64,000 nucleotides of DNA from Streptomyces sp. F63 (GTDB lineage: Bacteria > Actinomycetota > Actinomycetes > Streptomycetales > Streptomycetaceae), in the NCBI RefSeq assembly GCF_018070345.1, contig NZ_JAGPXX010000005.1:124001-188000 (forward strand). The letters run 5' to 3'. The position numbers and the translations under genes were made by a program. The notes beneath the pieces are model-generated. The model was not told where the DNA came from and searched no databases. It worked only from the letters and a program-made list of their open reading frames with translations. Positions 1 to 9,400 of the stretch are shown here, piece after piece (the stretch's first letter is position 1; each line of letters begins with the position of its first letter).

Positions 1-386
1 GACCAGGCGCTGAACTTCACCCGGTCCGCGAGGGCACCGCTCATCAGGGCGGGGGTGAGCACGGCGAACATCAGCTGGAAGAGGGCGAAGGCGAAGACAG
101 GGATGCCTTCGTCGCCGCCGGTGAGCGTCTCGGTGCTGATACCGGAGAGGCCGATGTGGTCGAGGTTGCCCAGCAGGCCGCTGCCGATGTCGTCACCGAA
201 GGTGAGCGAGTAGCCGTACAGCACCCAGAGGACGCTGACGATGCCGAGCGAGACGAAGGACATCATGAGCATGTTGAGGGCGCTCTTGACCCGCACCATG
301 CCCCCGTAGAAGAAAGCCAGGCCCGGTGTCATCAGCATCACGAGCGCGGCACTGATCAATACGAATGTGGTATCTGCGCCATTCAA
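1..386 (-). CDS. amtB: Ammonium transporter AmtB, N-terminal part (cut by window edge)
   Basis: Reading leftward from a TTG start at 386 gives about 128 residues beginning MNGADTTFVLISAALVM, followed by TPGLAFFYGGMVRVKSALNM, the family signature of Amt/Rh ammonium channels. The first two hydrophobic helices of the 11-helix channel are visible; the rest lies outside the window. A good ribosome site (AGGAG, 7 bases before TTG) supports the start. AmtB conducts ammonia across the cytoplasmic membrane and in actinomycetes is normally the first gene of amtB-glnK-glnD, which would continue to the left. A GlnR-type box lies 80-120 bases upstream, so nitrogen control is likely. Identity is secure; the operon continuation is inferred. 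Confidence 0.93.
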   Translation of the reverse strand, partial: MNGADTTFVLISAALVMLMTPGLAFFYGGMVRVKSALNMLMMSFVSLGIVSVLWVLYGYSLTFGDDIGSGLLGNLDHIGLSGISTETLTGGDEGIPVFAFALFQLMFAVLTPALMSGALADRVKFSAW

Positions 387-466
387 TGTCGATCTCCTAG
401 AAGCGACGGCCCGTGCGGGATGGAACACGGGTGGGCCGGTTTTCGCCTAGAGATTGGCGCAGCGCC

Positions 467-504
467 GTTTCCGCCGATGCCGCACGGTGTTTCGGCGCCG
501 TGAC
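467..504 (-). promoter_or_regulatory. GlnR-type nitrogen-control box upstream of amtB
   Basis: On the minus strand GTCAC (504-500), six bases, GAAAC (493-489), then seventeen bases and a second GAAAC (471-467). This is the a-box/n6/b-box spacing of actinomycete GlnR sites, which predicts a second a-box in the middle of the 17-base gap; that position reads CGGCA and is degenerate. Three of four half-boxes match, at exact helical spacing, about 81-118 bases before the amtB start. Confidence 0.7.
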
Positions 505-599
505 GAAGGCCGTGCGCGTGTTACGCGCGGATGAACCGGGGGACGCCGCCGGGGGTGCGGGACGGGCTCGGGCGTCCGCCCCGGGGATGGCCGGAACCC

Positions 600-645
600 G
601 GCGGTCTGGCCCCCGGGGCGGGCCCGCCGCGGGGGTCAGACCGCC
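600..645 (-). terminator. Hairpin at the end of nsdA
   Basis: Arms 600-614 and 631-645 are complementary over 15 bases with one mismatch (the GGCGGTCTG arm pairs with CAGACCGCC), around a GC-rich loop. The right arm includes the nsdA stop codon at 636-638. There is no T tract, as is common in Streptomyces. It probably separates nsdA from amtB. Confidence 0.6.
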
Positions 646-2198
646 TGCGGAGCCCCGGCGGAATCGGGCAGTTCGACGGCCAGCCGGTCGGTGACCCGGA
701 GGACTTCCGCCACGGAGCCGAATTCACGGGCGGCGTGGTCGACGGTCTTCCGGAGCCGGGTGTGCACGCGCTCGGAGCGGACCCGCCGGGCGACTCCCAG
801 CGCCCGTTCGGCGAGCACCGCCGATTGTTCCGGCTCTCTTTTGAGCAGATGAACGGTGGCCATGCCAATCAGATTGAGCGCATAGGAGCGCCGGTGTTCT
901 GTGTCCTGACCGAAAAGCTCCACGGCTCGCTCCATCAGGGGTTCGGCCAGTGAGGCGTAGGCCGGACTGCGGCCGGCCGCATAGGCCAGATCACGGTAGG
1001 AGTGGGCGTTCTCACCGTTCAGTTCGGCCTCGGAGAAGAAGCGGATCCAGTCCGGATCGCCGTCACCCGGGGCCGCCTCGGCGAAGGTCTCCTCGGCCAT
1101 CCGCACGGCGCGTTTGCACTTGGCGGGGGCTCCCATGTTGGCGTAGGCGCGGGCCTCCATCGCATACAGCATGGCCTGGGTCCGCGCGGTGGAGCAGTCC
1201 CGGCTGCCGTACTGCGCGAGATGGACCAGTTCCAGCCCGTCGTCCGGCCGTCCCAGATGGATCATCTGCCGACCCATATTGGCGAGGATGTACGACCCCA
1301 GGGGCTTGTCGCCCGCCTCCTTGGCGGCGTGCAGCGCCAGCACGAAGTACTTCTGGGCGGTGGGCTGGAGACCGATGTCATAGCTCATCCAGCCCGCCAG
1401 TTCGGCGAGTTCGGCCGCGACACCGAACAGTCTGCGGGCGACGGGCGCCGGATGCGGTTCGTGCAGGAGATCGGTGACCTCGTGCAGCTGGCCGACGACC
1501 GCCTTGCGGCGCAGTCCGCCACCGCACTGCGCGTCCCACTGCCGGAACATCCTGGTCGCGGTCTCCAGCAGGTCCAGCTCCGGCCCGGACAGCCCGGCCG
1601 GGGCCCGTCCGGAGCGGTCCGCCACCGGCACCGCCGCCTCGGCCGGCCGGCCGGCCGGGGCGGGCACCAGCCAGCGCTGCAGCGGCTCGACGAGGGAGGG
1701 GCCCGCGGCCAGCGTCAGGGAGCTGCCGAGGAACCCCCGCCGGGCCAGCATGAGATCACTGCGGGAGAACTCGCTGATCAGCGCGGCCGTGCGGGGCCCG
1801 CTCCAGGGCAGGTCCACCACTGATTCCGACGGGGAGGGATGCGGGGTGCGCAGCCCCAGATCCTCGGCCGAGACCACGCAGCCGAAGCGCTCGGAGAACA
1901 GCTCGGAGAGGATGCGCGGAATGGGCTCGCGCGGCTGCTCCCCGTCCAGCCAACGGCGCACCCGGGAGGTGTCGGTGCTGATGTGGTGGGCGCCCAGCTG
2001 CCGGGCCCTTCGGTTCACCTGGCGGGCGAGTTCGCCCTTGGACCAGCCGCTGCGCAGGAACCACGACCCCAGTGGCTCATTGGGGCTCTTGCCGGCCCGC
2101 GTGTCGCTGCCACCGGTGTCCAACTGGAATGCCCCCGTTCTGCCGCTGCCGTGCGAGCGCCGGTCCCGGGAAGCCGCGCGGCCGGCTGTCACCGGCAT
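636..2198 (-). CDS. nsdA: NsdA-type regulator of differentiation and antibiotic production
   Basis: A 520-residue protein. An XRE-like DNA-binding segment near residues 45-105 contains SGWSKGELARQVNRRARQ and DTSRVRRWLDGEQPREPIP. A Pro-rich linker follows, then a long alpha-helical C-terminal region with TPR-like helices (for example AAKEAGDKPLGSYILANMGR and YALNLIGMATVHLLKR). This architecture and the position beside amtB match NsdA, known in S. coelicolor as a negative regulator of sporulation and antibiotic synthesis; the ligand is unknown. The ATG at 2198 has only a weak ribosome site. The first ~35 residues are low in conservation signals, so the true start could be a little downstream. 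A hairpin lies at its 3' end. Confidence 0.85.
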   Translation of the reverse strand: MPVTAGRAASRDRRSHGSGRTGAFQLDTGGSDTRAGKSPNEPLGSWFLRSGWSKGELARQVNRRARQLGAHHISTDTSRVRRWLDGEQPREPIPRILSELFSERFGCVVSAEDLGLRTPHPSPSESVVDLPWSGPRTAALISEFSRSDLMLARRGFLGSSLTLAAGPSLVEPLQRWLVPAPAGRPAEAAVPVADRSGRAPAGLSGPELDLLETATRMFRQWDAQCGGGLRRKAVVGQLHEVTDLLHEPHPAPVARRLFGVAAELAELAGWMSYDIGLQPTAQKYFVLALHAAKEAGDKPLGSYILANMGRQMIHLGRPDDGLELVHLAQYGSRDCSTARTQAMLYAMEARAYANMGAPAKCKRAVRMAEETFAEAAPGDGDPDWIRFFSEAELNGENAHSYRDLAYAAGRSPAYASLAEPLMERAVELFGQDTEHRRSYALNLIGMATVHLLKREPEQSAVLAERALGVARRVRSERVHTRLRKTVDHAAREFGSVAEVLRVTDRLAVELPDSAGAPQAV

Positions 2199-2656
2199 AC
2201 CCCAGTACCGACGGATTCAGACGGGATCGGACAGCTTTGGGCGGCTCCCGATCCTTCCGAAGCCGATTGAGCGATCAGAAGATCCCCCGACACGGCGAAA
2301 GCCGATGAAACCCGATGGAAGCCGGCCATACCAGCAACCTCCGCCCCATCCACCCGGTCCAGCCCCCGGAAGACCGTGCACACCGACAGTAATCCTACGA
2401 TCACCTGTGTGACGAGCTGATGCCGGGAAACGCCACCATTCGCCACCCCTTCGAATGAACATCTGTCGCCACCTTCGCGATTCACTTGACAGCGGCAATT
2501 CGACAGGGAGGACGGGCAGCCGACCGGGGCCCGCACCTGGCCGGCCGCCACCCGCCGCACGTCACCGAGCCGTATACAGCGCCGACCGCCGCAGCAGACG
2601 GCCGTCGAGCGCCTCCTCTGCGTAACCCCTGATTCGAGCGACCCGTTGGAGAGGGC
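2199..2656. other. Divergent intergenic region between nsdA and a prim-pol-like gene
   Basis: No coding sequence is convincing in these 458 bases. They must hold the promoters of both divergent genes. A perfect TTGACA stands at 2486-2491 on the plus strand, but no TAnnnT follows at 16-19 bases. A leftward TAGGAT (about 2395-2400) could be a -10 for nsdA without a clear -35. The string CGCCACC recurs three times between 2431 and 2475. A GGAGAGGG ribosome site precedes the ATG at 2657. Confidence 0.4.
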
Positions 2657-3331
2657 ATGGGCTTCACGATCGGCGGCATCCGGGACCTGCGGCCGGGCGC
2701 ACGGCGCCGCGGCCGCGCGCCGGAGTGCACGGTGGTGGCGGAGTACACCGGCCTCTACGGCTGGGACGTGGTCCCCGGGGCACGCGCCAGGACCGTCCCC
2801 GGCGACACCGGCGTCCACTGCTCCTGCGGTGCGCCACGCTGCGCGTCCCCGGGAGCGCACCCCCTCGGCCGCGCCCCGCTGGTACCGGCGGGCTCGACGC
2901 TCCGCGAGGTGGCCGGCGCCTGGGAGGGGATGGCCGGTGCGGCCGTACTGCTGCCGGTGGGCCGCTCGTTCGACGTCATCGAGGTCGCCGAGACGGCCGG
3001 CCGGCAGGCACTGCTCCGGATGGAGCGGATGGGGCTGCCGCTCGGTCCCGTCGCCGTCACCCCGCACGCCCGGGCCCAGTTCCTCGTGGCGCCGGGCGCC
3101 TCCGCCGAACTGCCCGATCTGCTCTACCGCATGGGGTGGGACGGTGCCCGGCTGGATTTGCGCTGCGTGCCCCCGGGGGGCCACATCACCGCGCCACCCT
3201 CCGATCTCGCGGGGCTCGGCCCCGTCCGCTGGCTGCGGCCACCGGAGCTCGACACGGCTGTCCGCCCGCCGCACGCCCGGCTCCTGCTGGGCATCCTCGC
3301 CTACGTCTGCCACCGCTCGGCCGTCCGCTGA
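2657..3331 (+). CDS. Bifunctional DNA primase/polymerase N-terminal-like protein
   Basis: A 224-residue protein with the cysteine cluster HCSCGAPRCASPGAHP at about residues 55-70, the signature seen in prim-pol N-terminal domains (PF09250-like). The usual helicase or C-terminal partner domain is absent, so this is a single-domain version of the kind found between nsdA and ftsY in Streptomyces. The segment GRSFDVIEVAE is where the archaeo-eukaryotic primase DxD/E motif would sit, but the acidic spacing is not canonical. Catalytic activity is therefore doubtful. GGAGAGGG one base before ATG supports the start. It is divergent from nsdA and convergent with ftsY. Confidence 0.72.
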   Translation: MGFTIGGIRDLRPGARRRGRAPECTVVAEYTGLYGWDVVPGARARTVPGDTGVHCSCGAPRCASPGAHPLGRAPLVPAGSTLREVAGAWEGMAGAAVLLPVGRSFDVIEVAETAGRQALLRMERMGLPLGPVAVTPHARAQFLVAPGASAELPDLLYRMGWDGARLDLRCVPPGGHITAPPSDLAGLGPVRWLRPPELDTAVRPPHARLLLGILAYVCHRSAVR

Positions 3332-3448
3332 GCCCCGCGGGGCCGGCCCCGGCCGGCGGAACGGGACCGGGCCGCCCTCCCGCCGGGGAGACGGCGCCTT
3401 CGCCGTACCCGGCCGGAGAGCGGCCCGTTGCGCCACCCGGGGGCTCGG

Positions 3449-4657
3449 TCAGTCCCCGATGAGCGCGTCGACGAAGGCCTCCGGCTCGAAGGGCGCCAGG
3501 TCGTCGGCCCCTTCCCCGAGGCCCACGAGCTTCACCGGCACTCCCAGCTCGCGCTGCACGGCGACGACGATGCCGCCCTTGGCGGTGCCGTCCAGCTTGG
3601 TCAGCACGATCCCCGTGATGTCCACGACCTCGGAGAAGACCCGCGCCTGCACCAGGCCGTTCTGGCCCGTCGTGGCGTCCAGGACCAGCAGCACCTCGTC
3701 CAGCGGTCCGTGCTTCTCCACGACCCGTTTGACCTTGCCCAGCTCGTCCATGAGCCCGGCCTTGGTGTGCAGCCGGCCGGCGGTGTCGATGAGGACCACG
3801 TCCGCCCCCTCGGCGATGCCCTCCTTGACCGCGTCGAAGGCGACGGACGCCGGGTCGCCGCTCTCGGGTCCGCGCACCGTGCGGGCACCGACCCGCTCGC
3901 CCCAGGTCTGCAGCTGGTCGGCGGCGGCGGCCCGGAAGGTGTCGGCCGCGCCGAGCACCACGCTGCGCCCGTCCGCCACCAGGACCCGTGCGAGCTTGCC
4001 CGTGGTGGTGGTCTTGCCGGTGCCGTTGACGCCGACGACCATCACGACGGCCGGGGTCTCCAGGCCGCCGTCGGTCTTCACGGACCGGTCGGCCTCCGTG
4101 CCGATCAGGGTGAGCAGTTCCTCGCGCAGCAGCGCACGCAGTTCCTCGGGGGTGCGGGTGCCGAGGACCTTCACCCGCTCCCGGAGCCGCTCCACGAGCT
4201 CCTGGGTGGGAGCGACGCCGACATCAGCGGTGAGCAGGGTGTCCTCGATCTCCTCCCAGGTGTCCTCGTCGAGGTGCTCCCGGGAGAGCAGGGTGAGCAG
4301 GCCCTTGCCCAGGGAGTTCTGCGAGCGGGAGAGCCGGGCGCGCAGCCGTACGAGCCGGCCGGCGGTCGGAGCCGGCACCTCGACGGGCGGGGCCTCCGGC
4401 ACGGGAGCGGGCGCCGGGGCCTCGGCGACGGTGGCGCCGGCCCCCGGAAGCCCGACCTCTTCGATGGTCCGGCGCTCTTCGGCGGCGGGAGGCCCGGCCT
4501 CCTCACCGACACGCGGTTCGGCGGGCGGGGCCGTGATGGTCGGCGCACTCGGCGGCGGGGGAGGCAGCCGCTTCTTCCGGCGGCCGGTCACCACCAGACC
4601 GGTGATCGCGCCGATCGCGACCAGGGCGATGACTACAGCAAGGATGACGAATTCCAT
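3449..4657 (-). CDS. ftsY: Signal recognition particle receptor FtsY
   Basis: About 402 residues. An N-terminal membrane helix (MEFVILAVVIALVAIGAITG) is followed by a basic RRKKR stop and a long Pro/Ala/Glu-rich A-domain linker to about residue 110, then the NG GTPase domain. GTPase motifs are GVNGTGKTTTTGKLA (G1, near 215), DTAGRLHTK (G3) and TKLDGTAKGG (G4/G5). FtsY docks SRP-ribosome complexes at the membrane; an N-terminal anchor is typical of actinomycetes. An in-frame GTG at 4678 with GGAGAGGGG in front would add seven residues; I prefer the ATG at 4657 because the membrane helix then starts at residue 2. Its neighbour smc is often found with ftsY. Confidence 0.95.
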   Translation of the reverse strand: MEFVILAVVIALVAIGAITGLVVTGRRKKRLPPPPPSAPTITAPPAEPRVGEEAGPPAAEERRTIEEVGLPGAGATVAEAPAPAPVPEAPPVEVPAPTAGRLVRLRARLSRSQNSLGKGLLTLLSREHLDEDTWEEIEDTLLTADVGVAPTQELVERLRERVKVLGTRTPEELRALLREELLTLIGTEADRSVKTDGGLETPAVVMVVGVNGTGKTTTTGKLARVLVADGRSVVLGAADTFRAAAADQLQTWGERVGARTVRGPESGDPASVAFDAVKEGIAEGADVVLIDTAGRLHTKAGLMDELGKVKRVVEKHGPLDEVLLVLDATTGQNGLVQARVFSEVVDITGIVLTKLDGTAKGGIVVAVQRELGVPVKLVGLGEGADDLAPFEPEAFVDALIGD

Positions 4658-4721
4658 AACTCCCCCAGTATCGGCCACCGTCCCCTCTCCCGTCCCCGCC
4701 GGTCACCGCGCGTCGGCCGCA

Positions 4722-4756
4722 CCCTCCCGGGCCCCGTGTGCGGAGCGCCGGGAGGG
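4722..4756 (-). terminator. Hairpin downstream of glcP
   Basis: CCCTCCCGG (4722-4730) pairs perfectly with CCGGGAGGG (4748-4756) 32 bases beyond the glcP stop codon. No T tract. Confidence 0.55.
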
Positions 4757-4787
4757 AACGCAGCGGAGACAGACCGTTCGAGACCCG

Positions 4788-6206
4788 TCAGCCCATCTCC
4801 TCCAGGGACTTGCCCCTGGTCTCGGGCACCCACTTGAGGACGAACGGAACCGACAGCACGGCGAACACCGTGTAGATCACGTACGCGCCGGAGAGGTTCC
4901 AGTCGGACAGGCTCGGGAAGCTCACGGTGATCAGCCAGTTGGCGATCCACTGGGCCGAGGCGGCGATACCGAGCGCCGCGGCACGGATCCGGTTGGGGAA
5001 CATCTCGCCGAGCAGCACCCAGACCACCACGCCCCAGGACAGGGCGAAGAAGAGCACGAAGGAGTGGGCGGCGACGAGCGCCACCGTGCCCTGCGCGTCC
5101 GGCATGGAGATGTCCGCGCCGGTTCCCGTCTTGTGCGAGAACGCCCACGCCGCGAGGCCCAGGGAGAGCGCCATGCCGGCGGATCCCACGAGCAGCAGCG
5201 GCTTCCGGCCGAAGCGGTCGACGAAGACCATCGCGATCACCGTGCCGATGATGTTGATGATCGATGTGGTGAAGGAGTACAGGAACGAGCTGGTCGGGTC
5301 GATGCCCACGGACTGCCAGAGCGAGGCCGAGTAGTAGAAGATCACGTTGATGCCGACGAGCTGCTGGAAGACCGACAGCCCGATCCCGACCCAGACGATC
5401 GGCAGCAGCTTGAAGCGGCCGCCCAGCAGGTCCCTGAAAGTGGACTTGCGGTCGGTGCGCATCGCCTCGTCGATCTCGGAGATCCGCAGGTCGAGGTCGA
5501 TGTCTGCGCCCTCCACCTCCCGCAGGACCTTTCTGGCCCGCTCCGTCCTGCCCATGGCGACGAGGAAGCGGGGGGACTCCGGGATCGCGAAGGTCAGCAG
5601 TCCGTAGAGAACAGCGGGGACGACTTCGGCACCGAGCATCCACTGCCAGGCTTCCAGGCCGGCCAGGCCGCCGCGCTGCTCACCGTCGGCGAAGGCGAGG
5701 ATGCCGAAGTTCACGAGCTGCGAGGCGGCGATTCCGATGACGATCGCGGCCTGCTGGAAGGAGCCCAGCCGGCCCCGGTAGGCGGGCGGGGCGACCTCGG
5801 CGATATAGGCCGGGCCGATGACCGAGGCCATGCCGATGGCCACACCTCCGAGCACCCGCCAGAAGGCGAGGTCCCAGATCGTGAAGGGCAGAGCCGAGCC
5901 GATCGCGCTGGCCGTGAAGAACAGGGCGGCGGTCCGCATCACCCGGATCCGGCCGATGCGGTCCGCGATCCGGCCGGCGGCCGCGGCGCCGATGGCACAG
6001 CCGATCAGGGCGGCGGCGATCACCTGGGCCAGCAGTTCCGAGCCGACGCCGAACCGGTCGCGGATCGCCACGACCGTGCCGTTGATGACGGAGCTGTCGT
6101 AGCCGAAGAGGAAACCGCCCATCGCGGCGGAGGCCGTGATGAAGATGACATGGCCTATGTGTTCCGGGTGGGCTCTGCGGCCTTCGACGATCTGTGGGGT
6201 GGACAC
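4788..6206 (-). CDS. glcP: MFS sugar:H+ symporter, GlcP-type glucose permease
   Basis: 472 residues from the GTG at 6206, preceded by AGGAG at five bases. The sugar-porter family motifs are complete: GYDSSVINGT in helix 1, DRIGR in loop 2-3, PESPRFLVAMGR before the central loop, QQLVGINVIFYYS in helix 7, DRFGRKPLLL in loop 8-9 and VPETRGKSLEEM at the C-terminus. Twelve membrane helices are expected. It is the positional and sequence counterpart of the major glucose permease of S. coelicolor. Glucose specificity rests on that homology, so a related hexose cannot be excluded. A good promoter lies about 100 bases upstream. Longer in-frame readings up to 6335 lack a ribosome site. Confidence 0.88.
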   Translation of the reverse strand: MSTPQIVEGRRAHPEHIGHVIFITASAAMGGFLFGYDSSVINGTVVAIRDRFGVGSELLAQVIAAALIGCAIGAAAAGRIADRIGRIRVMRTAALFFTASAIGSALPFTIWDLAFWRVLGGVAIGMASVIGPAYIAEVAPPAYRGRLGSFQQAAIVIGIAASQLVNFGILAFADGEQRGGLAGLEAWQWMLGAEVVPAVLYGLLTFAIPESPRFLVAMGRTERARKVLREVEGADIDLDLRISEIDEAMRTDRKSTFRDLLGGRFKLLPIVWVGIGLSVFQQLVGINVIFYYSASLWQSVGIDPTSSFLYSFTTSIINIIGTVIAMVFVDRFGRKPLLLVGSAGMALSLGLAAWAFSHKTGTGADISMPDAQGTVALVAAHSFVLFFALSWGVVVWVLLGEMFPNRIRAAALGIAASAQWIANWLITVSFPSLSDWNLSGAYVIYTVFAVLSVPFVLKWVPETRGKSLEEMG

Positions 6207-6307
6207 GTTCTCTCCTGAGCCCGGCGGCGACCCGGGCGTAGGGGGCGGGCCCTCCGGTGGCGCGACACCACGGAGGACAGCACTTGAAGGAAAAATGAAC
6301 TCAGCCG

Positions 6308-6335
6308 AGACTATGTGTTCAAGTCCTGAAGTCAA
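6308..6335 (-). promoter_or_regulatory. Promoter of glcP
   Basis: TTGACT (6335-6330) and TAGTCT (6313-6308) are separated by 16 bases on the minus strand, a good housekeeping-sigma pattern. The spacer carries TTCA-n5-TGAA, a possible operator. The transcript would have a ~95-base leader with a CCTCCG/CGGAGG hairpin around 6249-6275. Confidence 0.6.
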
Positions 6336-6431
6336 ATGGAGTGCCGTTCAGCGGCTTCCCCGCCCGCCCGGAGGCCATGCATGCGCCTCCCGGCCCGAGG
6401 ACGGACCCGTCCGGCACCGGCCGGAGAGGCG

Positions 6432-9400
6432 TCAGCGCAGCCGCTGACTGATGACCTTGGAGACCCCGTCGCCCTGCATGGAGACGCCGTAGAGGGCGTC
6501 GGCGACCTCCATGGTCCGCTTCTGGTGGGTGATCACGATCAGCTGGGAGCTCTCCTGCAGCTCCTCCATGATCCGGATCAGCCGCTGCAGGTTGGTGTCG
6601 TCGAGCGCCGCCTCCACCTCGTCCATGACGTAGAACGGGCTGGGCCGTGCCTTGAAGATGGAGACCAGCATCGCCACGGCGGTCAGCGAGCGTTCACCTC
6701 CCGACAGCAGGGAGAGCCGCTTGACCTTCTTACCGGGTGGCCGCGCCTCGACGTCCACGCCGGTCGTCAGCATGTTCTCCGGGTCCGTGAGCAGCAGCCG
6801 GCCCTCTCCGCCCGGGAAGAGCCGGGAGAAGACCCCCTCGAACTCGCGGGCGGTGTCGCGGAAGGCCTCGGTGAACACCTGCTCGACTCGCTCATCGACT
6901 TCCTTCACGACCTGAAGGAGGTCCGCCCGGGTCTTCTTCAGGTCGTCGAGCTGCTCGGTGAGGAATTTATGCCGTTCCTCCAGCGCGGCGAACTCCTCGA
7001 GTGCGAGCGGATTCACCTTGCCGAGCTGCTGGTACGCCCGCTCCGCCGCCTTCAGCCGCTTCTCCTGGGCCGCCCGCGCATAGGGCACCGGACGGTTGCG
7101 CGGATCCTCCGGGTCCTCCGGGAGCGTCTCGCCCTCCGCTGGCGGCGAGGGCGGCACGAGCTGGTCCGGCCCGTACTCCGCGATCAGCACATCCGGCTCG
7201 ACCCCGAGCTCGTCCAGCGACCGGGTCTCCAGCTGCTCGATCCGCAGCCGTTTCTCGGCGCCCAGCACCTCGCCGCGGTGCACGGAGTCGGTCAGCTTGT
7301 CCAGTTCGTTCTTGAGGTCCCGGCCCCGGTGGCGCTCGGCGGCCAGGTCCGCCTCACGGCCGGCCTTGGCCCGCTCGGCCGCGCCCCGCTCCTCCTCGGC
7401 CCGTACGAGCGACACCTCGACATGGGCCAGCAGTTGCCGCGCACCGTCCGCCACCGCGGCCGCGACCTCCGCCTCGCGCCGCAACCGGGCCCGCAGCCGC
7501 TCCGCCCGGGCCCGGGCCTCCCGCTCGGCGCGCGCCCCCCGGTCCAGCGCGTCGGCCCGCCCCGCGAGTCCCTTGACGCGCTCCTCATGGGTACGGACCT
7601 GGAGCCGGGCCTCCATCTCGGTCTGCCGGGCGTTCGCACCGTCGGCGGCCAGCCGGTCCCGGGCGGAGGTGTCCGGCTCCTCCTCGGCCCCGTCCGCGAG
7701 CGCGGCCTCCTCGGCGGTGAGCAGCCGCTCGGTGAGTTCCTCGGCCTCCCCGGTGGCGCGCCGCAGCGCGTCCTCGGCGCGTTCGACGGCCGCCGAGGCC
7801 CGCTCCGCCTCACCCGACGCGGCCCGGGCCTGACCCGCCAGCCGGCCCAGGGACTGCGCGACCGCGGACTTCTCCCGATCGGCGGCGCTCCGCCGGGCCG
7901 CCAGTTCCTCGACGAGGGCGGCGCAGGCGGTGCGCCGTTCTCCCGCCCGCCGCTGCTCCCCGGCCAGTTCCTCGCACCGCACGGCCAACTCGGTCAGTTC
8001 CGCCGCCGCCTCGTCGACCGACGCCTGCACCTCCAGCAGGCTCGGCGCGCCGGCCGAGCCGCCCTGGGCGAGATGGGTGCCGAGCAGATCTCCCTCGGCG
8101 GTGACCGCTGTCAGCCCCGGCTCCGCCGCGACCAGGTCCTCCGCGTCCTCCAGTGTGCCGACCACCACGACCCCGTGCAGCAGCCGGCGCACGGCGGGCA
8201 GCAGTGCGGGCGGCCCGCTCACGAGACCGGCGGCGTACCGCTGCCCGGCGGTGAGCGTCCCGTCCGCCGGAGGGTCGGGCTCGGCCCCGGCGCCGGCCGG
8301 CAGCAGGGCCGCGCGGCCGGCGTCCGTCTTGCGCAGCAGGCGCAGCGCGTCCGCCGCCGTCGACGGGCCGTCGACGGCCACGGCGTCGGCCGCGGCGCCC
8401 AGCGCCGCGGCCACCGGAATCTCGTAGCCGGGCTCGACGGTGAGGAGTTCGGCGGCGGGACCGAGCAGACCCGCCAGCCGATCGCCCGCGGCGAGCAGGG
8501 CCCCGGTGCCGTCCTTGCGGCGCAGCCCCATGGCGAGGGCCTCGTGCCGCGCCGCCGTCGCGGCCCGCTTCCGTTCGGCGGCGGTGACGGCCTCCCGAGC
8601 GCCGTTCAGCGCCGTCTCCGCGGCGGCCAGCTCGCGTTTCGCGGCTTCGTGGCGGCCGGCCAGCTCGGCGTCGTCCGCGTCGAGACCCTCCACCTCGGCG
8701 CGGAGCTGTTCGTACTCCTCCTGGGCGGCGGCGGCCCGCCGCAGGGCCTCGTCCCGGGACTCGGCCAGCCGCCCGATCTCCGCCTGGGCGGCAGCCGCCC
8801 GGCTCCGGGCCGCGTTGACCTGCCCGTGGAGCCGGGCCAGGCCCTCCCGCCGGTCGGCGATGGCGCGGGCCGCGTCCTTGAGCCGGCGCTCCTCGCGCGC
8901 CAGTTCGCGCTCCAGGTCGGCCCGGTGGGCGACGGTGTCCTCCAGCGCCCGCTCCGCGGCCTCCAGCGCGGCCTCCAACTCCGCCTCCTGCTCGCGGATC
9001 CGGGCCGCCTCCCGTTCCATGTCCTCCGGGTCCCGGCCGCGCCGCTCCTCCGCGGGGACGGCGGCGGCGCTCTTGACCCGGGCGTCGGCGAGGCTGACGG
9101 TGCCGCGCACCCGCTCGGCGAGCTGGGACAGCTCGTACCAGTTCTGCTGCGCCCGCTGCAGCCTGGGGGCCAGGCGCCGCACCTGGTCCTCCAGCGCGGC
9201 CTCGCGCCGCTGCGCCGCGCGCAGCTCGGCCTCGGCCGCGTCCTTGCGCTGTTTGAGAGCCGCCTCGTCGGCGACCTCGGCGCGCAGCGCCTCGCGCAGG
9301 GTGACCAGGTCGTCGGCGAGCAGGCGGAGCCGGGCGTCCCGCAGATCCGCCTGGATGACGGCGGCGCGCCGGGCCACGGCCGCCTGCCGGCCGAGGGGTT

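Noticed and set aside
2646-6218. A 1190-codon plus-strand open frame antisense to ftsY and glcP
   Set aside because: Low-complexity Arg/Ser/Pro composition, no family features; it mirrors real minus-strand genes at high GC.
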